Origin: Alphaproteobacteria bacterium
GTDB lineage: Bacteria > Pseudomonadota > Alphaproteobacteria > Rhodobacterales > Rhodobacteraceae
Length of the DNA stretch: 57,473 nucleotides
Direction: 5' to 3'
Assembly: GCA_003331935.1 (NCBI GenBank)
Contig: QOQE01000011.1
Span: 1 to 57,473, forward strand
Made by a program: the position numbers and the translations under genes. Below are positions 19,591 to 28,839 of the stretch, in pieces (position 1 is the first letter of the stretch; every line of letters starts with the position of its first letter). Below the pieces are notes generated by a model. The model saw only the letters and a program-made list of their open reading frames with translations. It did not search any database and was not told the DNA's origin.

Positions 19591-20565
19591 ATGAAAATAC
19601 CAACAACATCAAAAAAAGAGCTGCTTGAGCTGTATAACAAAATGCTACTCATTAGGAGATTTGAAGAAAAAGCCGGGCAGCTCTACGGCATGGGACACAT
19701 TGGGGGATTTTGTCATTTATACATAGGTCAAGAGGCCGTTGTTGTGGGAATAGAGTCAATAAAAAAAACCGGTGACCAAAATATTACCTCTTACAGAGAC
19801 CATGGTCACATGCTTGCTTGTGGTATGGATCCCAAAATGGTTATGGCAGAACTAACAGGTCGTTCTACTGGCTACTCAAAGGGGAAAGGAGGCTCCATGC
19901 ATATGTTCTCAAAAAGTGAAGGCTTTTATGGAGGTCATGGAATAGTGGGGGCACAAGTACCTATTGGGGCTGGAATAGCTTTTGCGAATAAATATAAAAA
20001 TAATGGCAATGTATGCTTTACTTACTTTGGCGAAGGCGCCGCTAATCAAGGACAAGTTTATGAAACCTTTAATATGGCTTCGCTTTGGAGTCTTCCTGTA
20101 GTTTTCGTTATTGAAAATAACCAGTATGCCATGGGCACCTCAATTGTTCGAGCTTCGTCTACTGAAGAAATGTTTGCTAGAGGAGTGGCTTTCAATATTC
20201 CTGGTAAAGCCGTCAATGGCATGGATGTGCTTGAGGTATCAAAAGAGGCAAGCAATGCCGCAGAGCATTGCCGATCGGGTAAAGGACCCTTTATTCTTGA
20301 AATGAAAACATATAGATACAGAGGACACTCCATGTCCGATCCAGCAAAATATAGAACCAGAGAAGAAGTTCAAAAGATAAGAGAAGAAAAGGACCCTATA
20401 GATACCCTAAGATCTCTCTTGATCGAAAAGTATAAGATATCTGAAAAAGAATTCAAAACTATAGACGGTGAGATAAAGGCAATAGTAACGGAGTCCTCGG
20501 ACTTCGCTTTAAACAGTCCAGAGCCAAATATTGAGGAACTTTGGACAGATATCTACGCCGATTGA
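19591..20565 (+). CDS. pdhA: Pyruvate dehydrogenase E1 component, alpha subunit
   Basis: Thiamine-diphosphate subunit that, with E1-beta, decarboxylates pyruvate for acetyl-CoA formation. 324 residues, typical for the alpha2beta2-type E1. Motifs: YGMGHIGGFCHLYIGQEAV (near 28), YRDHGHMLACGM, HMFSKSEGFYGGHGIVGAQVP, the ThDP/Mg site FGEGAANQGQVYE (near 147), and the phosphorylation-loop-like region YRYRGHSMSDPAKYRTREE. It leads a pdhA-pdhB-pdhC operon with short gaps (13 and 9 bases). No ribosome site is evident because the palindrome abuts the start. Confidence 0.97.
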   Translation: MKIPTTSKKELLELYNKMLLIRRFEEKAGQLYGMGHIGGFCHLYIGQEAVVVGIESIKKTGDQNITSYRDHGHMLACGMDPKMVMAELTGRSTGYSKGKGGSMHMFSKSEGFYGGHGIVGAQVPIGAGIAFANKYKNNGNVCFTYFGEGAANQGQVYETFNMASLWSLPVVFVIENNQYAMGTSIVRASSTEEMFARGVAFNIPGKAVNGMDVLEVSKEASNAAEHCRSGKGPFILEMKTYRYRGHSMSDPAKYRTREEVQKIREEKDPIDTLRSLLIEKYKISEKEFKTIDGEIKAIVTESSDFALNSPEPNIEELWTDIYAD

Positions 20566-20578
20566 ATATTAGGAAATA

Positions 20579-21970
20579 ATGATGAAGACCGAAATTTTAA
20601 TGCCCTCTCTGTCACCTACCATGGAAGAAGGAAGTCTAGCTAAATGGTATGTAAGCCCTGGAGACAAGGTAAAACCGGGTGACATTATAGCTGATATTGA
20701 GACTGATAAGGCTCTTATGGAATATGAGAGTATTGAAGAAGGAACGATTCTTGATTTGCTCGTTGAAGAAGGTACTGAAAACATAAAGGTTAACTCCTTA
20801 ATTGCAATCATTGAAACGGAAGGATCAGAAGGAATTGAACAAAAAAAAGATATTGATTTGAACCAAAATGAGCCTGCCCTTTTTGACAAAAGTGATCAAA
20901 CTTCCCAAGTAAAAACGGAAGCTAACGTCATTTCCAGAGTTGATGATAAAGAAAAAAATCATCAAGAATTGAATGAAAATAGTTCTACAAAACAGTTAAC
21001 AGTCCGAGAGGCAATTAATAGCGCCATTGCAGAGGAAATGAAGCTTGATGAGAATGTATTTCTGATGGGCGAAGAGGTCGGTGAGTATCAAGGCGCTTAT
21101 AAAGTAAGCCAAGGTTTACTTGAAGAGTTTGGGTCTAATAGAGTAATTGACACTCCTATTACCGAACATGGCTTTACCGGGCTAGCTGTCGGAGCTGCCT
21201 TTTCAGGGATAAGACCGATAGTCGAGTTCATGACATTCAATTTTGCAATGCAAGCTTTAGATCAAATAGTTAACTCTGCCGCTAAAACAAATTACATGTC
21301 TGGAGGGCAAATTAATTGTCCTATTGTATTTAGAGGGCCAAATGGTGCAGCTGCAAGAGTGGCTGCTCAACATAGCCAAGACTTTGCATCATTGTATGCT
21401 TCCATTCCAGGTTTAAAGGTAATCCAACCATTTTCTGCAGAAGATACAAAGGGTCTTCTTAAGGCAGCAATCAGAGAAAATAACCCTGTTGTTTTTCTTG
21501 AAAATGAGATTTTGTATGGGAAGTCATTTCCTGTAAATATTAGCGATGACCAAGTTATTCCCATTGGAAAAGCGAAAACTGTTTCAATAGGAAAAGATGT
21601 TACGATAATAAGCTATGGGATTGGTATGCTGCACACTCTAGAAGCTAATATTAAGTTGAAGGAGCTTGGAATAAGCGCGGAGGTAATCGACTTACGAACA
21701 ATAAGACCAATAGATTTCGAAACGATAATAGAGTCAGTAAAAAAGACAAACAGATGCGTAACAGTAGAGGAATCCTTTCCAGTTTGCTCGATCGGAAGCT
21801 ACGTTGGATCACAGATTATGATTAAGGCTTTTGATTACTTAGATGCGCCGGTATTAAATTGTACGGGAAAAGATGTACCTATGCCTTATGCTGAAAACTT
21901 AGAGAAAGCAGCTTTAACAAGTCCTGATGAAATTATTTCTGCTGTAAAAAAAGTTCTTTACAAAAATTAA
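20579..21970 (+). CDS. pdhB: Pyruvate dehydrogenase E1 beta subunit with N-terminal lipoyl domain
   Basis: 463 residues. Residues 1-80 form a biotinyl/lipoyl domain ([19 protein letters not shown], with the lipoylated Lys in [10 protein letters not shown] near residue 43). A charged linker of about 60 residues follows, then the E1-beta domain ([66 protein letters not shown]). Lipoyl-E1beta fusions are known from alphaproteobacteria. Here the domain matters more than usual because the E2 encoded next has none. AGGA lies just upstream of the paired ATGs at 20579 and 20582. Confidence 0.96.
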   Translation: MMKTEILMPSLSPTMEEGSLAKWYVSPGDKVKPGDIIADIETDKALMEYESIEEGTILDLLVEEGTENIKVNSLIAIIETEGSEGIEQKKDIDLNQNEPALFDKSDQTSQVKTEANVISRVDDKEKNHQELNENSSTKQLTVREAINSAIAEEMKLDENVFLMGEEVGEYQGAYKVSQGLLEEFGSNRVIDTPITEHGFTGLAVGAAFSGIRPIVEFMTFNFAMQALDQIVNSAAKTNYMSGGQINCPIVFRGPNGAAARVAAQHSQDFASLYASIPGLKVIQPFSAEDTKGLLKAAIRENNPVVFLENEILYGKSFPVNISDDQVIPIGKAKTVSIGKDVTIISYGIGMLHTLEANIKLKELGISAEVIDLRTIRPIDFETIIESVKKTNRCVTVEESFPVCSIGSYVGSQIMIKAFDYLDAPVLNCTGKDVPMPYAENLEKAALTSPDEIISAVKKVLYKN

Positions 21971-21979
21971 ATTAAGTTG

Positions 21980-22855
21980 ATGGATCGAATATTTATAACA
22001 CCTTTAGCCAACAAAATAGCGTCTTTGAACTCTATAGATATTAATAAGGTTAAGGGTACTGGACCAAGAGGAAGAATAACAAAGATCGATATCGAAAAAC
22101 ATATCGCAACTTCCGCCTCTGCTAAAGAAATCCATCAGACAAATAAATCAGAGCCAGCGCTTGGTATGGATCATGAAGTGGTTGAGATACCAAAAATAAG
22201 AAGGATAATCGCAGAAAAACTCACCGTTTCGAAGTCGTCAATACCCCATTTTTACTTAAGGCGAAAAGCTAAGGTAGACCAACTGATTGACATAAGAAGT
22301 AGGGCTAATGGAGCAATCGGAGTAAAGGAAAAAATATCCATAAACGACTTTTTTATCAAAGCGTGTGGCTGTGCTTTAACTGACTATCCTGATTGCAATA
22401 TGATTTGGCAGGATCAACATATGTTAAAGTTTAAAGAAGTGGGAATTGGTGTAGCTATATCTACTGAGTCAGGGCTCTACACTCCAACTCTAAAAAATAT
22501 TGATAAGAAGTCTGTAAGCCAAATTTCTTTAGAAATGAAGGGACTTATCGAGAAAGCGAAGAATAAACAACTACGAAACAGTGATTTTGCAGATTGTGCT
22601 CATGCTATATCGAACCTAGGAATGTTTGCTGTTGAAAACTTCGATGCGATTATTAATCCACCAAATTCGTCTATATTGGCTGTTGGTGCAATTAAAGAAG
22701 AAGTCATCAGTGAGAATGAGGTTATGTCCTCATGCAAAAAAGTATCCTTAACCTTGTCAGTAGATCACAGAACTATTGATGGGGAGCTTGGAGCAAAGTT
22801 TCTCGATAGAATAGTGTTCTACTTACAAAATCCTACTGTACTTTTGATAAGGTAG
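21980..22855 (+). CDS. pdhC: Dihydrolipoamide acetyltransferase (E2) lacking a lipoyl domain
   Basis: 291 residues, against more than 400 for usual E2. It starts directly in the peripheral subunit-binding domain (ITPLANKIASLNSIDINKV, GTGPRGRITKIDIEKHI), then a linker and the catalytic domain (KIRRIIAEKLTVSKSSIPHFY, ISNLGMFAVENFDAIINPP, and the active site DHRTIDGELGAKF near residue 260). The region upstream is the end of pdhB with nine bases between, so no missing lipoyl exon is hidden by a frameshift there. Substrate lipoyl groups probably come from E1-beta. lpd (E3) does not follow. Its last 23 bases overlap cysE on the other strand. Confidence 0.93.
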   Translation: MDRIFITPLANKIASLNSIDINKVKGTGPRGRITKIDIEKHIATSASAKEIHQTNKSEPALGMDHEVVEIPKIRRIIAEKLTVSKSSIPHFYLRRKAKVDQLIDIRSRANGAIGVKEKISINDFFIKACGCALTDYPDCNMIWQDQHMLKFKEVGIGVAISTESGLYTPTLKNIDKKSVSQISLEMKGLIEKAKNKQLRNSDFADCAHAISNLGMFAVENFDAIINPPNSSILAVGAIKEEVISENEVMSSCKKVSLTLSVDHRTIDGELGAKFLDRIVFYLQNPTVLLIR

Positions 22856-23660
22856 AATAATTACTACTTAACAGTTGGTCCATTGTTTTTGAGGGCTCTG
22901 GGCAACCGGAACTTCCAACCTCTTTTGCTGGCACCCCAGCCACTGTCTTAAAGGAGGGAACTGATTTCAACACCAATGAACCGGCAGCAACTCTTGAACA
23001 CTCCCCTACTGATATATTCCCTAAAATTTTTGCACCAGCTCCAATCAAAACATTGTTTCCTATCTTAGGGTGTCTGTCACCACGAATCTTGCCAGTACCA
23101 CCTAGCGTAACTGCATGCAAAATGGAAACATTATCACCAATTTTAGCGGTTTCTCCAATTACTAGATTATGTGCGTGATCAAACATAATACCTTTACCTA
23201 TGGTAGCTCCAGGATGGATATCAATGCTAAAAACTTCAGATACCCGCATTTGTAAATACAAAGAAAGATCTATATCACCGTTATTATACAGAACATTTCC
23301 TATCCTGTGTGCCTGTAGAGCAATGAAACCTTTATAAAAAAGAAAGGGTTGATAAAACCAATGGCAAGCAGGGTCTCTTTCATAAAATGCAACCAAGTCA
23401 TCTATCGCATAATCACAAAGATGTGGATAATTAGACATTTGCTTATCAAGAATTGAAATAAAATAATCTAAATCAAAATCAGAGTTACAAATCTTTACCG
23501 CTAGGTTATATGACAACGCATTACCAAAACTGCTGTGATTCAAAATATTTTTTTCGAAATAACCTTTCATATAATTAGATTTTTTTAGGGACACATCTGC
23601 TTCTTTACAAATTGTTTCCCAAATTTTCTTTACTTTGATATTGTCTTGTCTCAAAAACAT
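22833..23660 (-). CDS. cysE: Serine O-acetyltransferase
   Basis: Acetylates serine with acetyl-CoA, the committed step to cysteine. 275 residues. The N-terminal helical domain (ICKEADVSLKKSNYMKGYFE, YERDPACHWFYQPFLFYKGF) is followed by the left-handed beta-helix with hexapeptide repeats: SIDIHPGATIGKGIMFDHAHNLVIGETAKIG and VTLGGTGKIRGDRHPKIGNNVLIGAGAKILG. The active-site His and Asp are in FDHAHN and the preceding repeat. The start is uncertain: GGAGG lies only two bases before the ATG at 23660, whereas a TTG at 23654 has better spacing. It converges on and overlaps pdhC. Confidence 0.95.
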   Translation of the reverse strand: MFLRQDNIKVKKIWETICKEADVSLKKSNYMKGYFEKNILNHSSFGNALSYNLAVKICNSDFDLDYFISILDKQMSNYPHLCDYAIDDLVAFYERDPACHWFYQPFLFYKGFIALQAHRIGNVLYNNGDIDLSLYLQMRVSEVFSIDIHPGATIGKGIMFDHAHNLVIGETAKIGDNVSILHAVTLGGTGKIRGDRHPKIGNNVLIGAGAKILGNISVGECSRVAAGSLVLKSVPSFKTVAGVPAKEVGSSGCPEPSKTMDQLLSSNYSTLSKVQ

Positions 23661-23705
23661 AGCCTCCAATGTTTATTTTATATAAATGAAGTATTTTATA
23701 ACATT

Positions 23706-24683
23706 TTAATTTTTTTCCTTTAATTTTCTATATTCTCTTACAAATTGATTATGCTGTCGCAAGTTTTGCGAAAAATTATGTCCTCCCTTTCCATCTGCAA
23801 CAAAAAACAAAAATTCTGTCTCAGTTGGATTAGCAACTGCATAAATTGACGATTTGCTCGGATTACAAATAGGCTTTGGTGGAAGACCAGATATTCTATA
23901 AGTATTAAAAGGTGAATTTATTTTAAGATCTCTTCTTGTAAGCTCCCTGTCTAGAGACCCCTCGCCCCCTGTTAAACTATAAACAACCGTTGGATCGGAC
24001 TGAAGTCTCATTTTTTTTTTCAAGCGATTTAAAAACACGGAAGCTACTTTTTTTTTATCTTGTTCATTTCCAGCTTCTTTTTCCACAATTGACGCCAAAA
24101 CTAGAAGTTCCAAAGTATTTTTCAAAGGTAAATCAGGTGCTCTTGTGTTCCACGCACTATCCACAATTTTTTTTTGTTCATCCTTCATTTTCATTAAAAG
24201 ATCTGCTTTTTCAGTTGTTATATCAAAACTATAAGTATTAGGAGCAAGTATACCTTCGTCAGTATAACTTATGAAATCTCCCTTAATATTTGGATTACTA
24301 TTTATTAGCGCTATAACTGAAGCTGTGCTTAAACCTTCTGGGATTGTTATTGTGTACTGGACTGAAACGCCTGACACTATTTTTTCTACTATCTCTTCAA
24401 TTGAAGAGGTTTTTGGGATCATGTATTCACCAAACTTAATTTTATTATGAAATCCTTTAAGCCGTAGAACCAACATAAAAGTCATACGATTTTCAATTAA
24501 ATTTAAATCTCTTAAATTACTGGCTATATTAGAAACACTCTGACCTTTATTTATAATCAACAGTTTGTCATCATTGCTTGGTCCAGGTTTAACATAGAAA
24601 GACTCTAGTCCGCTAATAGTGATAAAAACTAATGTCAAGCAAGCGATAAAGAAGTAAAATATGTTAGAAACTAAAGTAGACAT
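23706..24683 (-). CDS. mltG: Endolytic murein transglycosylase MltG (YceG-like)
   Basis: Membrane-anchored enzyme that cuts nascent peptidoglycan strands and sets glycan chain length. 325 residues with one N-terminal membrane helix (IFYFFIACLTLVFITISGL), a LysM-like region (INKGQSVSNIASNLRDLNLI) and the YceG catalytic region with SIVEKEAGNEQDKKKVASVF, whose Glu is catalytic, then RLQSDPTVVYSL and SPFNTYRISGLPPKPICNPS. It ends the fabD-fabG-acpP-fabF-mltG cluster, a conserved order in proteobacteria. The gap to fabF is 20 bases. Confidence 0.95.
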   Translation of the reverse strand: MSTLVSNIFYFFIACLTLVFITISGLESFYVKPGPSNDDKLLIINKGQSVSNIASNLRDLNLIENRMTFMLVLRLKGFHNKIKFGEYMIPKTSSIEEIVEKIVSGVSVQYTITIPEGLSTASVIALINSNPNIKGDFISYTDEGILAPNTYSFDITTEKADLLMKMKDEQKKIVDSAWNTRAPDLPLKNTLELLVLASIVEKEAGNEQDKKKVASVFLNRLKKKMRLQSDPTVVYSLTGGEGSLDRELTRRDLKINSPFNTYRISGLPPKPICNPSKSSIYAVANPTETEFLFFVADGKGGHNFSQNLRQHNQFVREYRKLKEKN

Positions 24684-24703
24684 TACTCTGTTTTACAAAA
24701 ATT

Positions 24704-25963
24704 TTAATTAAGTCTTCCCACTATCAAAGACGCGTTAGTGCCGCCAAAACCAAAAGAGTTTGACAAAGCCTTTTTAACTTTTCTTTCCTTGGCATTATTT
24801 GGCACCAAATCGATTTTTGTATGAACCTCTGGTTCCTCAAGATTTATTGTTGGTGGAACGATTTGATCTCGAATTGCTAACATAGAAAAAATTGCTTCCA
24901 CTGAACCTGCAGCTCCTAATAAATGACCGATTGATGACTTCGTAGAAGACATCGATATATTGCTCGAATGAGCCTTTGCCAAAGACTCAACTGCTCCAAG
25001 TTCAATAGTGTCCGCCATAGTAGACGTACCATGCGCATTGATATAATCTATTTCAGATATATCAGATTGACTATTTATTAGTGCTGCATTCATCGACCTT
25101 TTACCACCATCTCCATCTGGTGGGGGTGCTGTAATGTGGTGAGCATCACCTGTAAGACCATACCCCAGCACTTCGCAATATATTTTAGCATCCCGCTTCT
25201 TCGCATGCTCTAGTTCTTCAAGCACGACAATTCCTGCACCTTCACCCATCACAAAACCATCTCTGTCTTTATCATAGGGTCTGCTTGCTATACTGGGCGT
25301 GTTAGAAAATTTAGTTGATAAGGCCTTACATGCATTAAAGCCAGCAATCCCCAATTCAGTAATAGGACTTTCAGCGCCACCAGCTACCATTACGTCAGCC
25401 TCACCAGATTTAATAAACCTGGCTGCATCACCGATAGCATGGGCACCAGTGGAACAAGCTGTAACTACCGAGTGATTTGGCCCTTTAAACCCGTACCTAA
25501 TTGAGACCTGACCAGAAATCAAATTTATCAAAGCACCAGGTATAAAGAATGGTGAAACTCTTTTGGGTCCTTTTTCTTTAATTAAGTTAGCGGTTTCACC
25601 AATAGATTGAAGACCACCTATTCCAGACCCTATCATTACACCGGTTCTAAGCAGGTCTTGTTCCCTATCTGGCATCCAGCCTGCGTCTCTCACGGCTTGA
25701 TCTGCTGCACAAACTCCATAAAGTATGAAATCGTCGACCTTCCGTCTATCCTTTGGTGACATCCATTCATCAGCATTAAATTCACCTACGCCATCATTGC
25801 CAAACGGAATTTCACAAGCATAACTGGTAGCGTAATCAGACGCATCAAATTTTGTAATATTTGCTCCTGAAGAATGTCCCTGCAAGAGCCTATCCCAAAC
25901 GAACTCCACTCCACAGCCCAAAGGTGTAAGCAATCCCATTCCAGTGACTACAACGCGTCTCAT
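24704..25963 (-). CDS. fabF: 3-oxoacyl-ACP synthase II
   Basis: Condensing enzyme that extends acyl-ACP with malonyl-ACP. 419 residues, full length. The catalytic triad is visible: Cys in SVVTACSTGAHAIGDA near residue 169, His in YINAHGTSTMADTIELGA near 308, and His in TKSSIGHLLGAAGSVEA near 345. The glycine-rich C-terminus SNSFGFGGTNASLIVGR is typical. It follows acpP in the fatty-acid operon with a 38-base gap. Confidence 0.97.
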   Translation of the reverse strand: MRRVVVTGMGLLTPLGCGVEFVWDRLLQGHSSGANITKFDASDYATSYACEIPFGNDGVGEFNADEWMSPKDRRKVDDFILYGVCAADQAVRDAGWMPDREQDLLRTGVMIGSGIGGLQSIGETANLIKEKGPKRVSPFFIPGALINLISGQVSIRYGFKGPNHSVVTACSTGAHAIGDAARFIKSGEADVMVAGGAESPITELGIAGFNACKALSTKFSNTPSIASRPYDKDRDGFVMGEGAGIVVLEELEHAKKRDAKIYCEVLGYGLTGDAHHITAPPPDGDGGKRSMNAALINSQSDISEIDYINAHGTSTMADTIELGAVESLAKAHSSNISMSSTKSSIGHLLGAAGSVEAIFSMLAIRDQIVPPTINLEEPEVHTKIDLVPNNAKERKVKKALSNSFGFGGTNASLIVGRLN

Positions 25964-26001
25964 TCTATTTACAAAGCTTTTGAGCCTCTAAATGACCCAC
26001 A

Positions 26002-26235
26002 TTAAGAGCTTTCTTCTATAAACTTAACCGCATCACCAACAGTCTGAATTGTTTCAGCCGCGTCGTCGGGGATTTCAATTCCAAACTCTTCTTCAAAAGC
26101 CATTACTAACTCTACAGTGTCAAGGCTATCGGCTCCTAGATCATCTATAAAAGATGAAGTATCCGATATGGAACTTTCTTCTACACTTAAATGCTCTACA
26201 ACTATTTTTTTCACTCTATCTACAACGTCACTCAT
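26002..26235 (-). CDS. acpP: Acyl carrier protein
   Basis: 77-residue acidic carrier of growing acyl chains. Ser37 in the DSL motif ([20 protein letters not shown]) takes the 4'-phosphopantetheine arm. It has the strongest ribosome site in the window, GAGGAGG five bases before ATG, in keeping with high expression. The 144-base gap upstream, between fabG and acpP, is long for this genome and may hold its own promoter, but I found no pair of boxes with good spacing. Confidence 0.98.
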   Translation of the reverse strand: MSDVVDRVKKIVVEHLSVEESSISDTSSFIDDLGADSLDTVELVMAFEEEFGIEIPDDAAETIQTVGDAVKFIEESS

Positions 26236-26379
26236 ATGAACCTCCTCATCATCTTACACATTTCTGGCTTGCAGTGTGTGGCGTACATGTCAAAATTCCA
26301 CAATTTTTTTCTTTTATACATAATTACTTAAACAAGCAATACTTATCTAAAAAAAATTATAGTAGTGCTGAAATACTTT

Positions 26380-27123
26380 TTATCCTAAGAACATACCTCC
26401 ATTAACATGTATATTTTGGCCTGTAATATAACTTGATTCATTAGATGCTAGGAATAGCGCCAAGGATGATATGTCGTCACCAACACCCATCCTACCCATA
26501 GGGATTTTTTCAATTATTTTAGACCTTTGGTCATCATTCAACTTAGCCGTCATCGCCGTATCGATAAAACCTGGAGAAATACAGTTTACCGTTACTCCCC
26601 TTGTTGCCACTTCCAGTGCCAATGATTTAGTAAGCCCATTCAATGCACCCTTAGAGGCGACATAGTTGCTTTGACCAGGATTTCCAGTTGACGCAACCAC
26701 TGAAGAAATATTAACTATTCTTCCCCACTTGTTCTTTATCATTCCTCGAATGAACTTTCTAATTATAGCCATTGATGCATCAAGATTAATTGCAAAAACT
26801 TTGTCCCACACACTGTCAGACATCCTCATGAATAGGGAATCTTGAGTGATCCCTGCATTATTAATCACAACACTAATACCACCAAACTCCTCTATTATAG
26901 AATCACAAAAATTATTGACATTTTCTCTTTGGCTCAAATCAACAGTAAAAAACCTAATATTGTCTCTAGAGGGGAGCTCTTCTCGCAAACTAGATATTTT
27001 TTCGTCAGAAGATCCAAGAAGAAAAAGATTAGCCTTTGTTGAAGAGAACGCCTTAGAAAGGCTTGTTCCAATTCCACCAGATGCGCCGGTAATAAGAATG
27101 TTTATGTTATCAAAATTATTCAT
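26380..27123 (-). CDS. fabG: 3-oxoacyl-ACP reductase
   Basis: NADPH-dependent short-chain dehydrogenase that reduces 3-oxoacyl-ACP. 247 residues. Cofactor motif TGASGGIGTSLSKAF near residue 13, NNAG in VVINNAGITQDS, catalytic Ser in IVNISSVVAS, and YxxxK in SNYVASKGALNG. The C-terminus YITGQNIHVNGGMFL matches FabG closely. Its ATG lies inside the end of fabD (eight-base overlap), which suggests translational coupling. The assignment as the true FabG rests on the operon with fabD and acpP; another SDR at 53 kb is not in such a context. Confidence 0.96.
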   Translation of the reverse strand: MNNFDNINILITGASGGIGTSLSKAFSSTKANLFLLGSSDEKISSLREELPSRDNIRFFTVDLSQRENVNNFCDSIIEEFGGISVVINNAGITQDSLFMRMSDSVWDKVFAINLDASMAIIRKFIRGMIKNKWGRIVNISSVVASTGNPGQSNYVASKGALNGLTKSLALEVATRGVTVNCISPGFIDTAMTAKLNDDQRSKIIEKIPMGRMGVGDDISSLALFLASNESSYITGQNIHVNGGMFLG

Positions 27124-28063
27124 TTAAAATCTCCAAAGCTTCATCGATCTGCCGGGGTAGACCAATGGAAAAAATATTTGACTGAGGAATAGTTCTTTTT
27201 ACAGTACCTGCCAACACCTTACCTGGACCTATTTCAAAAAATGTACAAATATCGAACCTGTCAACCATCTTGATTAAGCTCTCTCTCCATCTAACTGTTG
27301 CACAGATTTGCTGGACTAACCTGTCTACCAGCCCATCTGTAGAATTTAAAACATTCAAATCCACATTTTGAATTATCGGAACCGTAGGATTAGAAAGCCT
27401 CACTTTCTTTAACTCTGCTTCCATTGTCGAAGCGGCGGGCTTCATTAGAGGAGAATGAAAAGGAGCAGATACAGGTAAATCAATGATTCGCTTGGGTTTT
27501 TTTTGTTTCAAAAATTCAATAAACTTTTGCACCTCTTGCTTTTGGCCAGAGATAACTACTTGAGAAGGATCGTTATCATTTGCAACTTGGATCAACTCGT
27601 TATTACATTTACTCATAGATATTAAGTCATTTACAGTTTCACAAGTCATACCGATAACAGCAACCATTGACCCCAGACCCTCAGGAACTGCTCTTTGCAT
27701 TGCAAGCCCCCTTTTTTTAAGGATTAGAGCTGTATCCCTCAAAGAAATGACACCAGATGCGCATAATGCACTATATTCACCAAGCGAGTGCCCCGCAAAA
27801 AGATCAATTGATTTAATCTCCAAGCCCATGGCAGACATAACTTTAAATGCCGCAATTGATACTGCCATAATTGCGGGTTGAGCATTCTTGGTAAGAGTAA
27901 GCTCTTTTATATCTCCCTGAAACATCAACGATGACAAATTTTCTCCAAGAGCATCGTCTACTTCAGAAAACACATCTCTAGCCGCTTCAAACTGATTTGC
28001 CAGCTCTTGACCCATACCTACAAACTGGGAACCTTGGCCTGGAAACAAAAAAGCTTTTTTCAT
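27116..28063 (-). CDS. fabD: Malonyl-CoA-ACP transacylase
   Basis: Loads malonate from CoA onto ACP. 315 residues. The start FLFPGQGSQFVGMGQELA, the nucleophile elbow GHSLGEYSALCASG (Ser near residue 92) and the His segment PVSAPFHSPLMKPA are all present. It is the first gene of the minus-strand fatty-acid operon, and the 146-base region shared with rpsF on the other side should hold its promoter. Confidence 0.96.
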   Translation of the reverse strand: MKKAFLFPGQGSQFVGMGQELANQFEAARDVFSEVDDALGENLSSLMFQGDIKELTLTKNAQPAIMAVSIAAFKVMSAMGLEIKSIDLFAGHSLGEYSALCASGVISLRDTALILKKRGLAMQRAVPEGLGSMVAVIGMTCETVNDLISMSKCNNELIQVANDNDPSQVVISGQKQEVQKFIEFLKQKKPKRIIDLPVSAPFHSPLMKPAASTMEAELKKVRLSNPTVPIIQNVDLNVLNSTDGLVDRLVQQICATVRWRESLIKMVDRFDICTFFEIGPGKVLAGTVKRTIPQSNIFSIGLPRQIDEALEILNE

Positions 28064-28150
28064 ATTACTTTACTTTCGATCGGCATTTTAAGTTGAACTT
28101 CTGGCTAATATTTACACCAAAAAAATCATTTAAACAATGCAACTGTGCAC

Positions 28151-28178
28151 TTGCTTTTTTAATTTTGCTGTATATAAC
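28151..28178 (+). promoter_or_regulatory. Candidate sigma-70 promoter for rpsF operon
   Basis: TTGCTT and TATAAC separated by 16 bases, in the divergent fabD-rpsF gap, with the expected start of transcription about 25 bases before the rpsF ATG. AGGA follows at a normal distance before the ATG. Found by eye in AT-rich DNA, so only moderate support. Confidence 0.4.
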
Positions 28179-28209
28179 GATTTTTATTAATAATTTTTTA
28201 GGACGTTGA

Positions 28210-28557
28210 ATGCCCAACTACGAACATGTATTTATCTGCAGGCAAGACTTGACCTCTGCACAGGCAGAAACTATAGCAGAAGAATTTAAAGGTACCCTTA
28301 TCGATAATGGAGGAAAAGTTTTCGGAACCGAATATTGGGGATTGAGATCGATAGCGTATAGGATGAACAAAAATAGAAAGGGTCATTACTTTATGTTTAA
28401 ATCAGAAAGTAATTCAAAAGCAGTAGCTGAGATGGAACGATTAATGAATATTCACGAAGATATAATGAGATTTTTAACAATTAAAGTAAAAGAGCACGCT
28501 GACGGAGACTCGATTATGATGAATAACAAGTCCAAAGACGATGAGGAAAGGGTATAA
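28210..28557 (+). CDS. rpsF: 30S ribosomal protein S6
   Basis: Small-subunit protein that pairs with S18 on 16S rRNA. 115 residues. The start PNYEHVFICRQDLTSAQAE and the segment YWGLRSIAYRMNKNRKGHY are typical of bacterial S6. The tail (about 15 residues) is charged and variable, as usual. It heads rpsF-rpsR-rplI, followed by dnaB. Confidence 0.97.
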   Translation: MPNYEHVFICRQDLTSAQAETIAEEFKGTLIDNGGKVFGTEYWGLRSIAYRMNKNRKGHYFMFKSESNSKAVAEMERLMNIHEDIMRFLTIKVKEHADGDSIMMNNKSKDDEERV

Positions 28558-28830
28558 TTGAGTATGGAAAGAAGACAAAATGACCGAAGAGGTTCATCGA
28601 ATAATAACAATAAACACTATTTCAGACGCCAGAAGACCTGTCCGTTCTCTGAAAAAGGAGCACCACCTATAGACTATAAGGATGTAAGGACACTTCAAAA
28701 ATTTATATCTGAGAGGGGAAAAATGATACCTTCTAGAATTACCGCGGTTTCAACAAAAAAACAACGAGAGTTAGCCATAGCGATTAAGCGAGCTAGGTTT
28801 CTTGGCTTATTACCTTATGCTGTAAAATAG
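28558..28830 (+). CDS. rpsR: 30S ribosomal protein S18
   Basis: 90 residues. The core [24 protein letters not shown] and [28 protein letters not shown] is clear S18, with a short Arg/Asn-rich start. The TTG at 28558 directly follows the rpsF stop and has AAAGGG five bases upstream; the ATG at 28564 would remove only two residues and is an equal alternative. Binds beside S6 in the platform of the 30S subunit. Confidence 0.95.
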   Translation: MSMERRQNDRRGSSNNNNKHYFRRQKTCPFSEKGAPPIDYKDVRTLQKFISERGKMIPSRITAVSTKKQRELAIAIKRARFLGLLPYAVK

Positions 28831-28839
28831 AGTTTGATA

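Noticed and set aside
26266-26294. TTGACA box upstream of acpP on the minus strand
   Set aside because: At 17 bases downstream the sequence is CAAGCC, not a -10 box.
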